DNA from: Pelargonium nanum
Taxonomy: Eukaryota > Streptophyta > Magnoliopsida > Geraniales > Geraniaceae
Assembly: GCA_036897485.1 (NCBI GenBank)
Contig: JAYMTF010000348.1
Coordinates: 1-38,946, forward strand
Direction: 5' to 3'
Length of the DNA: 38,946 bases
A model generated the notes under the pieces. The model was not told the origin of the DNA. It saw nothing but the letters and a program-made list of their open reading frames with translations, and searched no databases. Each line of letters starts with the position of its first letter. Position 1 is the stretch's first letter. A program made the position numbers and the translations under genes. Positions 23,289-33,295 of this stretch are shown one piece after another.

Positions 23289-26200
23289 ATGTCGAAGAAT
23301 ACAGATGCTACCGGGAACCCGATCCCGACATCGGCGGTGCTGATGGCTTCGTCGAAGCACATCGGGTCGAGGTGCTTTGGAGAGAATGTCGAGTTCCTCA
23401 AGTGCAAGAAGAAGGATCAGAATCCAGAGAAATGTCTCGATAAGGGCCAGCAGGTCACGCGTTGCGTCCTCAATCTGTGAGCATTTTTCTTCAACTTCTT
23501 GTTATTGCGTTTTTTTGTTATGCTTTGAAATTCCTGGTCGGTGGCTTGTTTGCTAATTTGGAGCAGTGTAGAATATTTTTTCTCCAGTTAGTTGATGAGA
23601 AAATGCTGGAAAATTAATTAAATTGGAGGATATGCTTTATTATTGTGATCTAAAATGGGCTCTGACGTTGATTCATTATTCAGTATTGTTTAGGGGCTTG
23701 ATTTGAATTTGGGAATTGGCTAAATACAAAATCGTTTCTGCAATAGAATTAATAGATTAGAATCAAGATGAAAATTAGAGTCAATTTGACATCTTAGGAT
23801 AATAGTGTTGCATTGGCTCTAAATCTTTGTGTAGTTATGAAGCAATAGTTGTGAAGATAATTTAAATCACCTTAGAATCAAAGTGTTGTATTGCCTTTGT
23901 TGTGTCATGGTTTCTTCGTCTTTAATTACTTTAATGTGATCTGTTTTGGTCTTGATACGTTTGGAACAATTGATTTCAACTACTTCATAATAATGCATTT
24001 TATACAGATTATATATGCTTTATTTGTTGTTTATTCATACAAACCAGTTCATGACTCACAATTGATTGGAATGGCATGTTTGTGGAAGGAGTGAGTTAAT
24101 TTCTAAAGATGTACAAGGGTAACAAAATAATCAGCTTCACTGTCGATTTTTGCCTTGGATATGTGTATCTGTGTATGGCAGCCACATTGATCATAACTTA
24201 TGTTTCATTTGCTCTCAGTTGAGATATGTATGACTTTAGAGATTTTGAAGAGTTAACAATTTTAGAGAGATTTGAGAAACTAGAAGAGGGAAGAAACACA
24301 TGCAAAATAAATATTAAATGGCTAGAGGATATTAGTTACTCTCTTCACCGGAGAAACACATCAGTTGGACATTGATGAACAAACATGTGTGGATTAAACA
24401 ACAACCAAGCAATTTTTAAAATAACACTGGGGTACATGAATCATTTAGTAAAACTCGTGATCACCTTCTACTCGTATTGTCTTCCTCCTCCCCCTCCTCT
24501 AATGCTATCTAATCCATTAAGTAATGCACTATTATGTTCTTTTGTACTACTTTTATAAGTTAACTTATGCTTGTTTACACTGCCCTTCTTTTTTCTTTTT
24601 TTTTTTGTTCTAACCGAATTCTCTCATTTTGCCTCACGGGGTCACTAAGCTGCTTACGTTATCCAAGAACAAAAAATTGAGGCATATATGTAAATTACCT
24701 AAAATGAATGCTCATCATCACTGGTATTTAAATTTAATCCAGCTACTATAGGTAGATCAGATTTCAACTATAAATTTAATCAGGTTCCTTTTCTTATGTT
24801 TATATCTTTTATACTTCTCCTTTGTCTTTATTTTTTCATGGCACCATCATTATTAATTCGCAGCTTATAGGAACGCCAGTTTCCTTGACTTATTATTGTT
24901 GTTGTTCTTTGGATTTTTCTTCAGTTACTTTCTTTGGTTACTTGTTAGTAGGTGCTTTGTATGTCCTTTCATTGTTAAGTATGGATTCTTAGAATTTATA
25001 GGCCAACAGATATCAAGATCTTGCTATCTGAAAAGAACTTCTATGATAGCAGTCGAATGGTTTTACAAGTTATAGATTCTAGGCAGTTACTTCCAAAACC
25101 CTTTTGAGAGAGAGGTGCAACGTATAAAATAGATTTTCTGAAGGCTATGCCCCTAAACATTAAAGATGAGTAGTGCTAAAATGGATTTGCTTTTTTCTTT
25201 TTCTTTTTTGTCCTTTCTCTGTTTCCCACTTGATATTTCATTCACTGACACAATAAAATTTGGTGGAACTTCAATGGTTCATTTTTTTAGTTGCACTAGC
25301 ATGATTTGCGAGTGATATTCCCTGGTATGAAACTTTACTTTTCGATACTTTAATGTTTGGAATATAGGGTTTGATCATGTTCAAAAGTGGATGTTGTCTT
25401 AGTCTTTATTCAAATGTAGGAGGACGAACAGGTAGATTCCCTTCCACATTTGCCTGGAAACTCTTTTAAGAAGGGAAAAGTTCTCACCGGCCTTTTTCTC
25501 ATTAAGTCACTCTCCTTTACCTTCTACTTTTCAAACCTCCCCAGCAAGTGCATGGTTTCAGTTATCCCTTTTCATTTCCCTTCCCTTTGAACTCCCAACA
25601 TAGTATTATAGCTGTATATTTTAGACTTATTGGTCTTGGTTGGGAAATTCTTTCTGATCCTTTAGGAACCTTTACGAGAATGAGAACAAGCAAGGTTTGA
25701 TTGAGGACGCTGCTGGGATGGTACAGCTACAAAATCCAAACAGATCAGTAAATGACATATCCTTTTCTTCTATCAGTTGGTCTGAAGAGACATCTGTTTT
25801 TTCTTTTTGAACTGGAAGAGACCTCTGTTAAACGTTAGTTAGAATCGTGATTGGTAAGTAAAATATTTAGTGGAACTCATGAGCGATCCAAACGTAGCAT
25901 TACTCCCATTGAGTTAAGGTAGTGTATGGATTAGAATTTTTGTTCAGGAATGGGAATCAAGAATCGGAATGGGAATGATATTCCCATTGCCATTCCAAAA
26001 AAGTTTAACCAGCGCTCCCTAAATTAATTTGAAGATCATCATCTTATTGGTTAGACCTTTGGAATGATAATGATCTAATTGATTTATTAAGGAAGGGAAT
26101 GAGAGAGAAAATGGAGGCTTATCATCCTGTTTTTGATGCATCAATTACTCGTCTTTGTTCAAAAAAAAAATATTACTCGTCTTCTTGCGACACTTTGATT

Positions 26201-26411
26201 ATAATAAGGTTATAGGCTGCCATGCTGTATAATGTTAATCTCTTTTCACGTTCTTAACATTTTGACATGATCCTGCAGATTGAAAGATCTTCATCAGAAG
26301 TGCACAAGTGAAATGGATACCTATGCCAATTGTATGTATTACCGTACAAACGAGTTTGATTTGTGCCGCAAAGAGCAGCAGGCATTTGAGAAGGCGTGCC
26401 CTTTGGAATGA
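23289..26411 (+). CDS. NDUFA8: Mitochondrial complex I subunit NDUFA8 (CHCH family)
   Basis: There are two exons, 23289-23476 and 26279-26411, joined across a 2802-bp intron. The product is 106 residues, the length I recall for the Arabidopsis homologues (At5g18800, At3g06310). The conserved start DATGNPIPTSAVL and the block LLKDLHQKC match that family. Cysteine spacing is CFGENVEFLKC (CX9C), CLDKGQQVTRC (CX9C), CTSEMDTYANC (CX9C) and CRKEQQAFEKAC (CX10C), forming paired CHCH helical hairpins. Such proteins are imported into the mitochondrial intermembrane space by the Mia40 disulfide relay. They have no cleavable presequence, as here. NDUFA8 sits on the intermembrane-space face of the membrane arm of NADH:ubiquinone oxidoreductase. 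Site II elements upstream fit a respiratory gene. Confidence 0.93.
23477..26278 (+). other. Large NDUFA8 intron with repeat remnants and two exon-like blocks
   Basis: The 2.8-kb intron dominates the gene. A GGTAGTGTATGGA-type repeat starts near 25918 and includes a palindrome of GGAATGGGAAT and ATTCCCATT. Two short blocks look exon-like: 25421 onward (open in a frame reading EDEQVDSLPHLPGNSF) and 25666-25747 (open in a frame reading ENENKQGLIEDAAG). Both follow TAG acceptor-like ends, but neither fits the NDUFA8 reading phase and neither is recognised. Confidence 0.5.
25918..26110. repeat. GGTAGTGTTTGGA-type repeat, copy 1, in the NDUFA8 intron
   Basis: It starts GGTAGTGTATGGATTAGAAT and is rich in GGAATGGGAAT words. 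A second member begins at 26774 (GGTAGTGTTTGGATTCTGAA). This terminal sequence is common in plant non-autonomous DNA elements. The far ends were not found, so the limits are approximate. Confidence 0.4.
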
Positions 26412-26773
26412 TTAGCAGATGATTTTGGTAATGATATATGCTCGCTCCCAATAATTGGGCCACTGTTGCTCTTTTGTTTCTCGCTCTGAATTGTCCACAT
26501 TTCCGGGTTTTCTATTGTTTTCAAGAAATGCTTGTAAGCAGTGAAACAAGATGACACCATAAGCATAATCTTTGTAGACTATTTTATATTATGCAGAGTG
26601 AGATGTTCATTGACTGTACTGTGCTTCAACGTTATGGGTGTAATCGAGTTGAATTGAATCTAAAATTGGCAGGGCTATAGTTAAACTGGTTCGTAGATCC
26701 CCCAATTCCACGACTTGAATTAGTGTCGTAATCAACTGGCCAAAACATTTTTCTTTTCGTCTTTGATTATTTA

Positions 26774-26985
26774 GGTAGTGTTTGGATTCTGAATTTTGGT
26801 TTGAGAATAGGAATTAGATTCTTAGTCATGTTTGGATGAAAAACTACTCATTCCATTTCCCATGTTTTTAATAATTTGGTTCTCACTTGAAATGGGTAGA
26901 ATGCGATTCTCATTCACATTTCTTCACTCTTTTATACCAGTACTTACATTTGAAAAATTCGTAATTTTGTTATTGGATTGAATGT
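26774..26985. repeat. GGTAGTGTTTGGA-type repeat, copy 2
   Basis: It begins GGTAGTGTTTGGATTCTGAA and continues with GAATAGGAATTAGATTC and ATTCCATTTCCCATG, similar in words to the copy near 25918. It lies just 3' of NDUFA8. The right end is not resolved. Confidence 0.4.
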
Positions 26986-27308
26986 CCAGCGGATGTAATC
27001 TTTTTATTCCATATAACTTTGTTTGAGGATCGTTGTTATAGTTATTTTAGTCCAACTAATGTTATATATATATACACACACATACGAAAGGTTGGGAAAA
27101 ATAAGTGATTTTTTTGCTCAAATAAAAAATTGTAGTGATTTTTTTTATATTATTGAAAGGAATACAATTATTGATACACACTCATGAGCAAGAGCAATTA
27201 TAGATATATTAATCCCGAGTGTTTATTTTATGAGTATATGTATATGTTTTTGCAACATTCATCAATCTCAAATGACCAATAACTTTTTTTTTTGAGAACA
27301 CCAATAAC

Positions 27309-27667
27309 TTATTTTATTTCATAACTACTTAACTGAAAATTATGTAAAGACAATTTCTGTTTGAGATGACTATTTGTGCAAGCATTTTACGATTAAGAAG
27401 CAATTTTTCCATGTGTAGATTAGTTTTTAATTGACTATAACTAGATACTACATTTGGGCGTATTTCTCCATTTATCTGAGTGATCCACAAACGACGAAAA
27501 TTCCACCTTTTCACATCTCTACCACGATGAGCCGAAACCAAAAACTCTTATTGTCTGTTGAGCAATAAGTCAATTATGCCTTGGATAAGCTCCCCGAGCG
27601 CCTCATACAAATAAACGTGTTTTGCTCTACATCTATGAGCTATAGAACCTCGCTTAATTCTGGTCAC
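27309..27667 (-). pseudogene. rpl20: Nuclear copy of plastid rpl20 (NUPT), full length but decayed
   Basis: On the minus strand a start-like GTGACCAGAATTAAGCG at 27667 gives VTRIKRG, matching the plastid L20 start MTRIKRG. The next part keeps the nucleotide match (GGGGAGCTTATCCAAGGC) but runs in a shifted frame to a TAA. From about 27541 the native frame resumes and reads [26 protein letters not shown] and ISNRNCLY, all plastid L20 blocks. The stretch is 359 bp; intact rpl20 is about 354 bp. The initiator ATG is now GTG, there is at least one frameshift in the first third, and the last codons are changed. It cannot encode L20. Plastid DNA beyond the gene on either side was not recognised. The identity is from memory of plastid L20. 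Confidence 0.88.
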
Positions 27668-28639
27668 TAAATTAAATAAATAAAAATCAAGTCGGCTTGT
27701 CGGTGTTTATCTTTATACGTCCTGAATCTTCTCTTTACCTATTTGTTTGTTTTTTTTTTTAAATTTCCCACAGGCACAGTGTCGTGAGAATTCTGGGGGC
27801 TCTCTCTCAAAAGATCCAGATCCCTCCATTAAAAATGACAAGATTTGACCTGTTTCTTTGACTTTGAGTTTTGTGTAAACCAGCCCACCAATTACATAAG
27901 CTCTTGAACTATTTCCATGCCCAATAAACAACAAAATAATCAAGAAAAAAACACAGAACAACTTGTAAAAAAGAAAAATTCTTGAATGTTCGTAATAAAT
28001 AATGAACATCAAGAACATGCGTTTTGCTGTGCGTGTGCAGTGTGTGCATAAATGCATGCGTAGGCGTGCTACCTCCATAATGCAAATTGCTAATGTCTCC
28101 TTTTCTTCATCACATTCCTATCTAATGCCATCAATCATGTTCTCTTCTCATTGTAGATCTCAAGAACTTACCTTTCTTTTTTCTTTTTTCTTTTAAAAAA
28201 ATGTCTGAAACTTTATTGCACTAACAATTTTGTGCAAATGCTCATCAAATCACAAACACTCATGGATTAAAAGGACAAAAAAATAGTACTTCTATATGCT
28301 GAAAACAAAAACAAAAAAATATATCCTGGAAATCATCATTTCCTATGTCTTAGAACTTTGGTTTGTCCAAAATTGTATGTTACGAGAATCTAGTCTTTAA
28401 CATTTCTCCATATGGCTAATTTTCCCTTTTTCTTCCGAAAGAAAGAGAAGGTGTTGGACGGTCAATGTGAGGCTTATTACACTTGTTTCAACACTTCTCC
28501 TCACGTGCGAGTCTCGTGTTTCTTTTATCAGTGAGCTCGACACGTACACGATTGGAGACTTTTTGAATCGGCATTTTCTCTCATATGTATGTATTTTTCT
28601 TTCCAGCGTGGATAATATTAGGCCCGGAACACAACGAAC

Positions 28640-28935
28640 TCTGAATCTGATACCATGTTAAATTTGATAATGAGATATTCATATAGTATTTTGAACTTCC
28701 ACTACTCAAATGTCAACTTGATTTCATACTTATCAAGTATGAGATTTATTTCATCACTTCAAGTCTTCAATAGTTACAACACTATTGTCAATGTCGGTGG
28801 GTTAGAAATAACATATATAATAATAAACGAAAAAGAAGAAAAGAATAGTTTAGTGAATCCACGACACTCACTAATTTTAGCTGTAAATATATATCAGTTC
28901 GGAATGAATTATAAGATACATATAAAATACACGTA
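28640..28935 (-). mobile_element. Possible LTR of a Copia-like retrotransposon, fossil
   Basis: On the minus strand TTAACATGGTATCAGATTC at about 28640-28658 resembles an LTR end (ACA) followed by a primer-binding site for initiator tRNA-Met (TGGTATCAGA). The AT-rich block to the right, up to about 28935, would be the LTR. No internal coding region or second LTR is seen in the window, so this would be an old, incomplete fossil. The assignment rests mainly on the primer-binding word. Confidence 0.35.
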
Positions 28936-29378
28936 ATTAGACCAGATATATTTCTCATTCCTCTGCAAGAAATTTGAAGATTGAAATTGGAAGCTCTGAA
29001 CTTTGCTTTATGGTGGGTGAGTCACCTATGTTAATCCATGTAATGTAAGACACACAATTGATTCCATCACTTGAAAACTCCATTTTAACCATGGTTTTTA
29101 AAACTGAATTGGACTGTCCAGCTCAACCAAAACTCAATCATTGAGCTGACCAAACTTAATCAACTTTTCTTAGGTTTCATCATTGTGCAATCTAACAAAG
29201 TAACAAACCAGTTTGACTCTAATTAGTTGGATATTCAAAAACATTCCATGAAGGGCATTTAGGTAATTTCCACAAACATAAAACCAATACCATGGTTAGC
29301 CAAAATAAGCAACCCTGTCACCTGTCAGTACTGTAGGGGACCTCTTAGCCTTGGTGAGGTGTGGACTGTGGTGAGCTC

Positions 29379-29396
29379 CTCTCTCTCTCTCTCTCT
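29379..29396 (+). repeat. (CT)9 microsatellite upstream of STOMAGEN
   Basis: There is an uninterrupted CT run here and a second (CT)7 run at 29453-29466, both within 180 bp of the start codon. CT-rich tracts are common near plant transcription starts. Length polymorphism is likely. Confidence 0.7.
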
Positions 29397-29552
29397 GAGT
29401 CATTGCAGATTTTATCAGTCTATCTCTTGAGGTCACACTAACCACAACACAACTCTCTCTCTCTCTTCCTCATCCTTCCAATATATTACCCACCATTTTA
29501 TTCCATTTCTTCTCCTTCAAAGCTTTGTTTCCAATACAAAGGGAGCTACAAA

Positions 29553-30465
29553 ATGGCCAACACAACACACTACCACCTCTTACTATTCTTCACCTTAATT
29601 GTCTCTGCAGCACATCCTATACAAGGTTGCTCTTTTGCTTACCATTACTATATATGTTTCATGTCTACAAGGTTTCATGTGTTATGTTACCTTCTTTTTA
29701 AAGTAGAATTTTGAGGTTCCTTGGTCAATTCATGTTGTCATGTCTTTTGGGAGGTACTATCTCCAATTGGGTTCCCATTTTCAGCATCATTTTGTTATTT
29801 GTTGCACCAAAACCCAACTCATAGCTCTACCAGAATATTGAGAGCACTGAGTCTCAGCCATAGAGTTAGAGGCTGAAACTTAGCCTTGACACATTTGAAT
29901 TGGACACGGGCGGGAGCTTTAATTCGTGACTTATTAAATTATAGTAGGCATGATTGAGTTTCGGTCATTAACTCTATGACTGAAATGGTTTTTTCTCCAT
30001 AATATTTATATAATCTTGTTTTTCTTCGTTGGTTTATTGTTGCTCTATTTAGTGTATCAACCCAATTACATGAACAACACTTTTTTTTTTTTGCAGGATC
30101 TAGAATTCAAGCACTAGAGCTTCCTCATCAACAAATGGGTTCTCCAAATTCTCCATTCCAAAGAGAAATACATGTGCAGGTGACAAGCAACAAGCCCTCA
30201 ATTAATTACTTGCTACAAAAGAAACCATGTAAAATTGTACTGAAATTTGAAAATGATGAATCTTTGTTTGAGCATAATATAGGGTGATAGTGAAGGGCAT
30301 GAGATGAGGAATTCAAGGAGACTAATGATTGGCTCGACGGCGCCAACTTGTACTTACAATGAGTGCAGAGGTTGCAAGCACAAATGCAGAGCAGAGCAAG
30401 TTCCAGTTGAAGGAAATGATCCAATCAATAGTGCATACCATTATAGATGTGTTTGTCATAGGTAA
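29553..30465 (+). CDS. EPFL9: STOMAGEN / EPIDERMAL PATTERNING FACTOR-LIKE 9 precursor
   Basis: There are three exons, 29553-29625, 30097-30179 and 30283-30465, all GT-AG and in phase. They encode a 112-residue precursor (Arabidopsis, from memory, 102). Residues 1-25 form a signal peptide (LLLFFTLIVSAA core). A variable pro-region ends in NSRRLM, then the mature peptide begins IGSTAPTCTYNEC. All six cysteines are present, in order CTYNEC, RGC, KHKC and RCVC, with the conserved loop RAEQVPVEGNDPINSAYHY and the terminal CVCHR. The Arabidopsis peptide has RY at the positions that are KH here (GCKHKC). Stomagen is secreted by mesophyll cells. It competes with EPF1/EPF2 for TMM and ERECTA-family receptors and raises stomatal density. 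The match across the mature peptide leaves little doubt about identity. Confidence 0.96.
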
Positions 30466-31010
30466 TGTTGGAATCAAATTAATATTCCAAGTATATTTTT
30501 AAGTATATTTTGTGTAAGCTAAGTTTTGTAATTGTAGGTTTTGTTCTGTTTTCAATCTAGAAATCATATTGCAGCATTGTCCAAAAAAAAAAAACTCCAT
30601 TTTTGTGTGTACTTTTGGAATTTTGAATGAAAATAGTATGAATTGTAGTGAGTGTGTGACATGAGAAACAAGGAGACACAAAACTATCTGGAAATATCTG
30701 CATTTAATTGATGCATTATTGTTGTAAGTTGTAACCTTGTATCTTCATGTTTCATGTTTCATGTTTCTCAATCATCTATACCTCAAAATAGAAGTTGGCC
30801 TTTTTGGTGTGCCTTTTCCAAGATGTGACTCAAGCAAAACATGCTTGTATTGAAGCTTTTCTTGTCATGTAATTAAAGAAATGTAGTTTTAAATGGTTAG
30901 ATGAAATGTGATGAGGTGGCAAAATCGTGACCTTTTATATACTTCATCTGCTCCAAAATAGTGTCATGGTCAACAAATTTTTCTCAAAATAGTTTTCAAA
31001 ACGTACTCGT

Positions 31011-31130
31011 TTATGTCATTTATCATGCATTCAAGACAACAAATGACTCAAATGTTATTTAGATGTCAGCGTACGTCACTTATCATGTGTTTAAGGCAAC
31101 CAATAACTCAGATGTTAGCACGTTCAAGGA
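31011..31130. repeat. 60-bp imperfect tandem duplication
   Basis: Unit 1 (31011-31070) and unit 2 (31071-31130) align without gaps for about 45 bp: GTCATTTATCATGCATTCAA against GTCACTTATCATGTGTTTAA, then GACAACAAATGACTCA against GGCAACCAATAACTCA. The end of each unit has diverged further. The spacing is exactly 60 bp. Confidence 0.65.
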
Positions 31131-32489
31131 CATGAGATCGAGAATGACTGTTTGAGAATTCATACATGGAATCAAATGTTGATCACATATCTTTGCTAGG
31201 GTTTTTGGGCATTGGAAGGTTGTGGAAATGGTGGGTTTTAGGGGGACTCTGCAAGTGGGCACATGGAAAGTGGTCCCATAATTCAAGACATAAGCTAACA
31301 AAGCATCACATGGGCAATGTATTTGAATCCATTCATGTTCACTAGATGGACAAAACCTAATTAAAATGGAGCAGAAAGATGCACAAGGGTGTGGAGGACC
31401 CATTTTCAGAGTACAAAACAGGAAGCAACCTAGCTTCCCATCTCACCATTACATCTTTGAATCCTCTTTGCCTTCAATTTTCTTCTGAATATTCTACTTC
31501 TCACTTTACTTGAAAAGTCACGTCTTCATTTATTCGTTCAATCATTTACAACTTCCCAACAATGAATCAGCTCGTTAAACGCTAATTCTCAGTATTTGAC
31601 CGATTCTCGTCTGCTTGATTCGTTAATCGATGAAGTATATGACTTGGTTGGGTGACGAAGATGATGACATTATAGAATAGGAAATGTCAAAATGGCACTG
31701 ATTTGGTTGATGGGACAAATGTGTTTCAGTGAAGTAGTTATTAACTTATTAGTGCAAGATTCAAGAAGCATACTTGAAAATTGAAATGTAAAGAGGCACT
31801 GAAAATGAAATGTCCTAGATGTGGGCCATTTGTTTAAATGGGCCTCACATGTGTGCAAAGGAAGTTTTCAGATAGTGAAAGATCCAATTCAAGAACAGAG
31901 CTTCTCTTAAATGGGCCATTCACTACCCCCAAATTCCTGTACCTCACTTTTAAATTTATATTGGGATTTGGAGTATAATCAAGAAAACTTATTTTGTTAA
32001 AGTAAGTTTCTTCAATGTGCAAGGGAAAGTTTTGATTATCATATAAATACAGTGAGAGCATACACAAATAGAGGCGATGACCCAATTTTTTGTTTGTGTG
32101 TAATCTTGCAGAGACCGATGATTATTCTTTAAATTTGTGTTTATTGTACCGATTAAATTATAACAAAAGTGAACTGCAACCTGTAAACGAATAAAAATTG
32201 TCGAACCACGTGTATCGTTGAGTTTGTGATAGAATGTGTGGTTTGAATATTTTTGGCTAAATGGTCAAATTTGGGGCTCTTCATATCAATTCTCATTTTA
32301 CTAAGACCTCTCATTCAAAGTTCAAACCTTGAACATCTAACAAATGGACAAACTTTGGTTACTTGTCTTCAATGATCTTGACCCAAAATCGCACTGTAAA
32401 GTTTGGGTCTGATTTGAAATGTTTATGGTAGGAAGGTTGGTGATAGACAACATGGTGTAGAGAAGAGGTGAGTTCACCGCCACCCGGCC

Positions 32490-32726
32490 GTGTTCAGATC
32501 ACGTTGAAATAGTATTTTGTAAATAGGTAAATCTAATTCCAACTCATCAATTAAATAAGTTTAACATAACACATACACGATCCGTTTATGAACAAGTTGA
32601 CACAACTAACACGTTTGAACAATTGAACCTAACACGCTCAAATTAATTGGTTGATATTGACCTGACATGACATGATATATATGACCCACGTTGCGAGCCA
32701 TAGAGTAGAGTGAGCAGTCCTAATAG
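32490..32726. repeat. CGTGTTCGTGT-type dispersed repeat, copy 3
   Basis: It shares with 14035-14300 the words CCGTTTATGAACAAG, TTGACACAACTAACACG and TTGATATTGACC, and the ending GAGCAGTCCTAAT. The family's full ends and any target duplication are not resolved. Confidence 0.45.
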
Positions 32727-33059
32727 GGTGGGCTCATAGGGCAGGTGAGAGTGGTTAGGTCACAAATGTTCATATATTGGGAAAAAAAGGTTCCTTTAAG
32801 TTGGTCTTTGGGAGTTGTTGGTTTGGTTTGGTGAGTGCGGTGTGCAGACAGACACAACAATGTATGCATTGCTCGTGGTGCCACAGTTGTTTGTTCTGTG
32901 ACAGAATTAAGGAACAACAAAACACCAACCTAAACTATATATAGGTTCTACAAGATTATACTATTATATATTCAAGAATCAAGACCACATGATTGAGAGT
33001 TGAATTCTCTGGAACTCTAGCTAGAACCCAAATTCAGAGAACAAGCCTATGTAAAGTCA

Positions 33060-33295
33060 GAGGTGGCCATTTCGAGTTTGGGGTTCATATTGATAAAACT
33101 AATATGAATTTGACTTGAAGGGATATTAATTTGGATCATGGATTGGGTTGAATTTTAATTTTTATGAATAAAACATGCGTATTCATGCGGGTTCATCCGA
33201 TTTAAGTCGAAATCTTATAAGACTAATTTGATTTGAACCAAAAGTTGGTTGAATCGAATTTCAAGTGCCCACAAAATTAGGTCCAGATTGATGGC
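33060..33295. repeat. GGGTTGAATTT-rich degenerate dispersed repeat
   Basis: The stretch is non-coding and rich in ATTTGACTTGA, GGGTTCATCCGA and TTGGTTGAATCGAATTTC words, similar in composition to those at 2110-2395 and 35760-35995. Possible inverted ends (AGAGGTGGCCAT and ATGGCTCTAT) are weak. Confidence 0.3.

Larger units (their letters stand above)
26412..29552. other. Intergenic region between NDUFA8 and STOMAGEN
   Basis: It contains a repeat at 26774, a decayed plastid rpl20 copy at 27309-27667, TA/CA microsatellite sequence at about 27063-27083, and an LTR-like relic at about 28640-28935. The 3' part is the STOMAGEN promoter with two (CT)n tracts. The 121-codon minus-strand frame at 27713-28078 has no recognisable domain. 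Confidence 0.55.

Noticed and set aside
28021-28065. GTGTGCATGCG-rich tract considered as a structured RNA or microsatellite
   Set aside because: It is short and irregular, with no stable inverted partner found by eye.
27713-28078. 121-codon minus-strand open frame
   Set aside because: A hydrophobic stretch and low-complexity Lys run come from A/T-rich DNA; there is no family resemblance or splice context.
29092-29250. Possible second hAT MITE starting CATGGTTTTTAAAA
   Set aside because: The right end (ATTCCATG) matches poorly and no 8-bp direct repeat flanks it.
31083-31403. 106-codon Cys-containing minus-strand frame, considered as a secreted peptide gene
   Set aside because: It has no signal peptide at its start and no recognisable cysteine pattern, and it overlaps the 60-bp tandem duplication.
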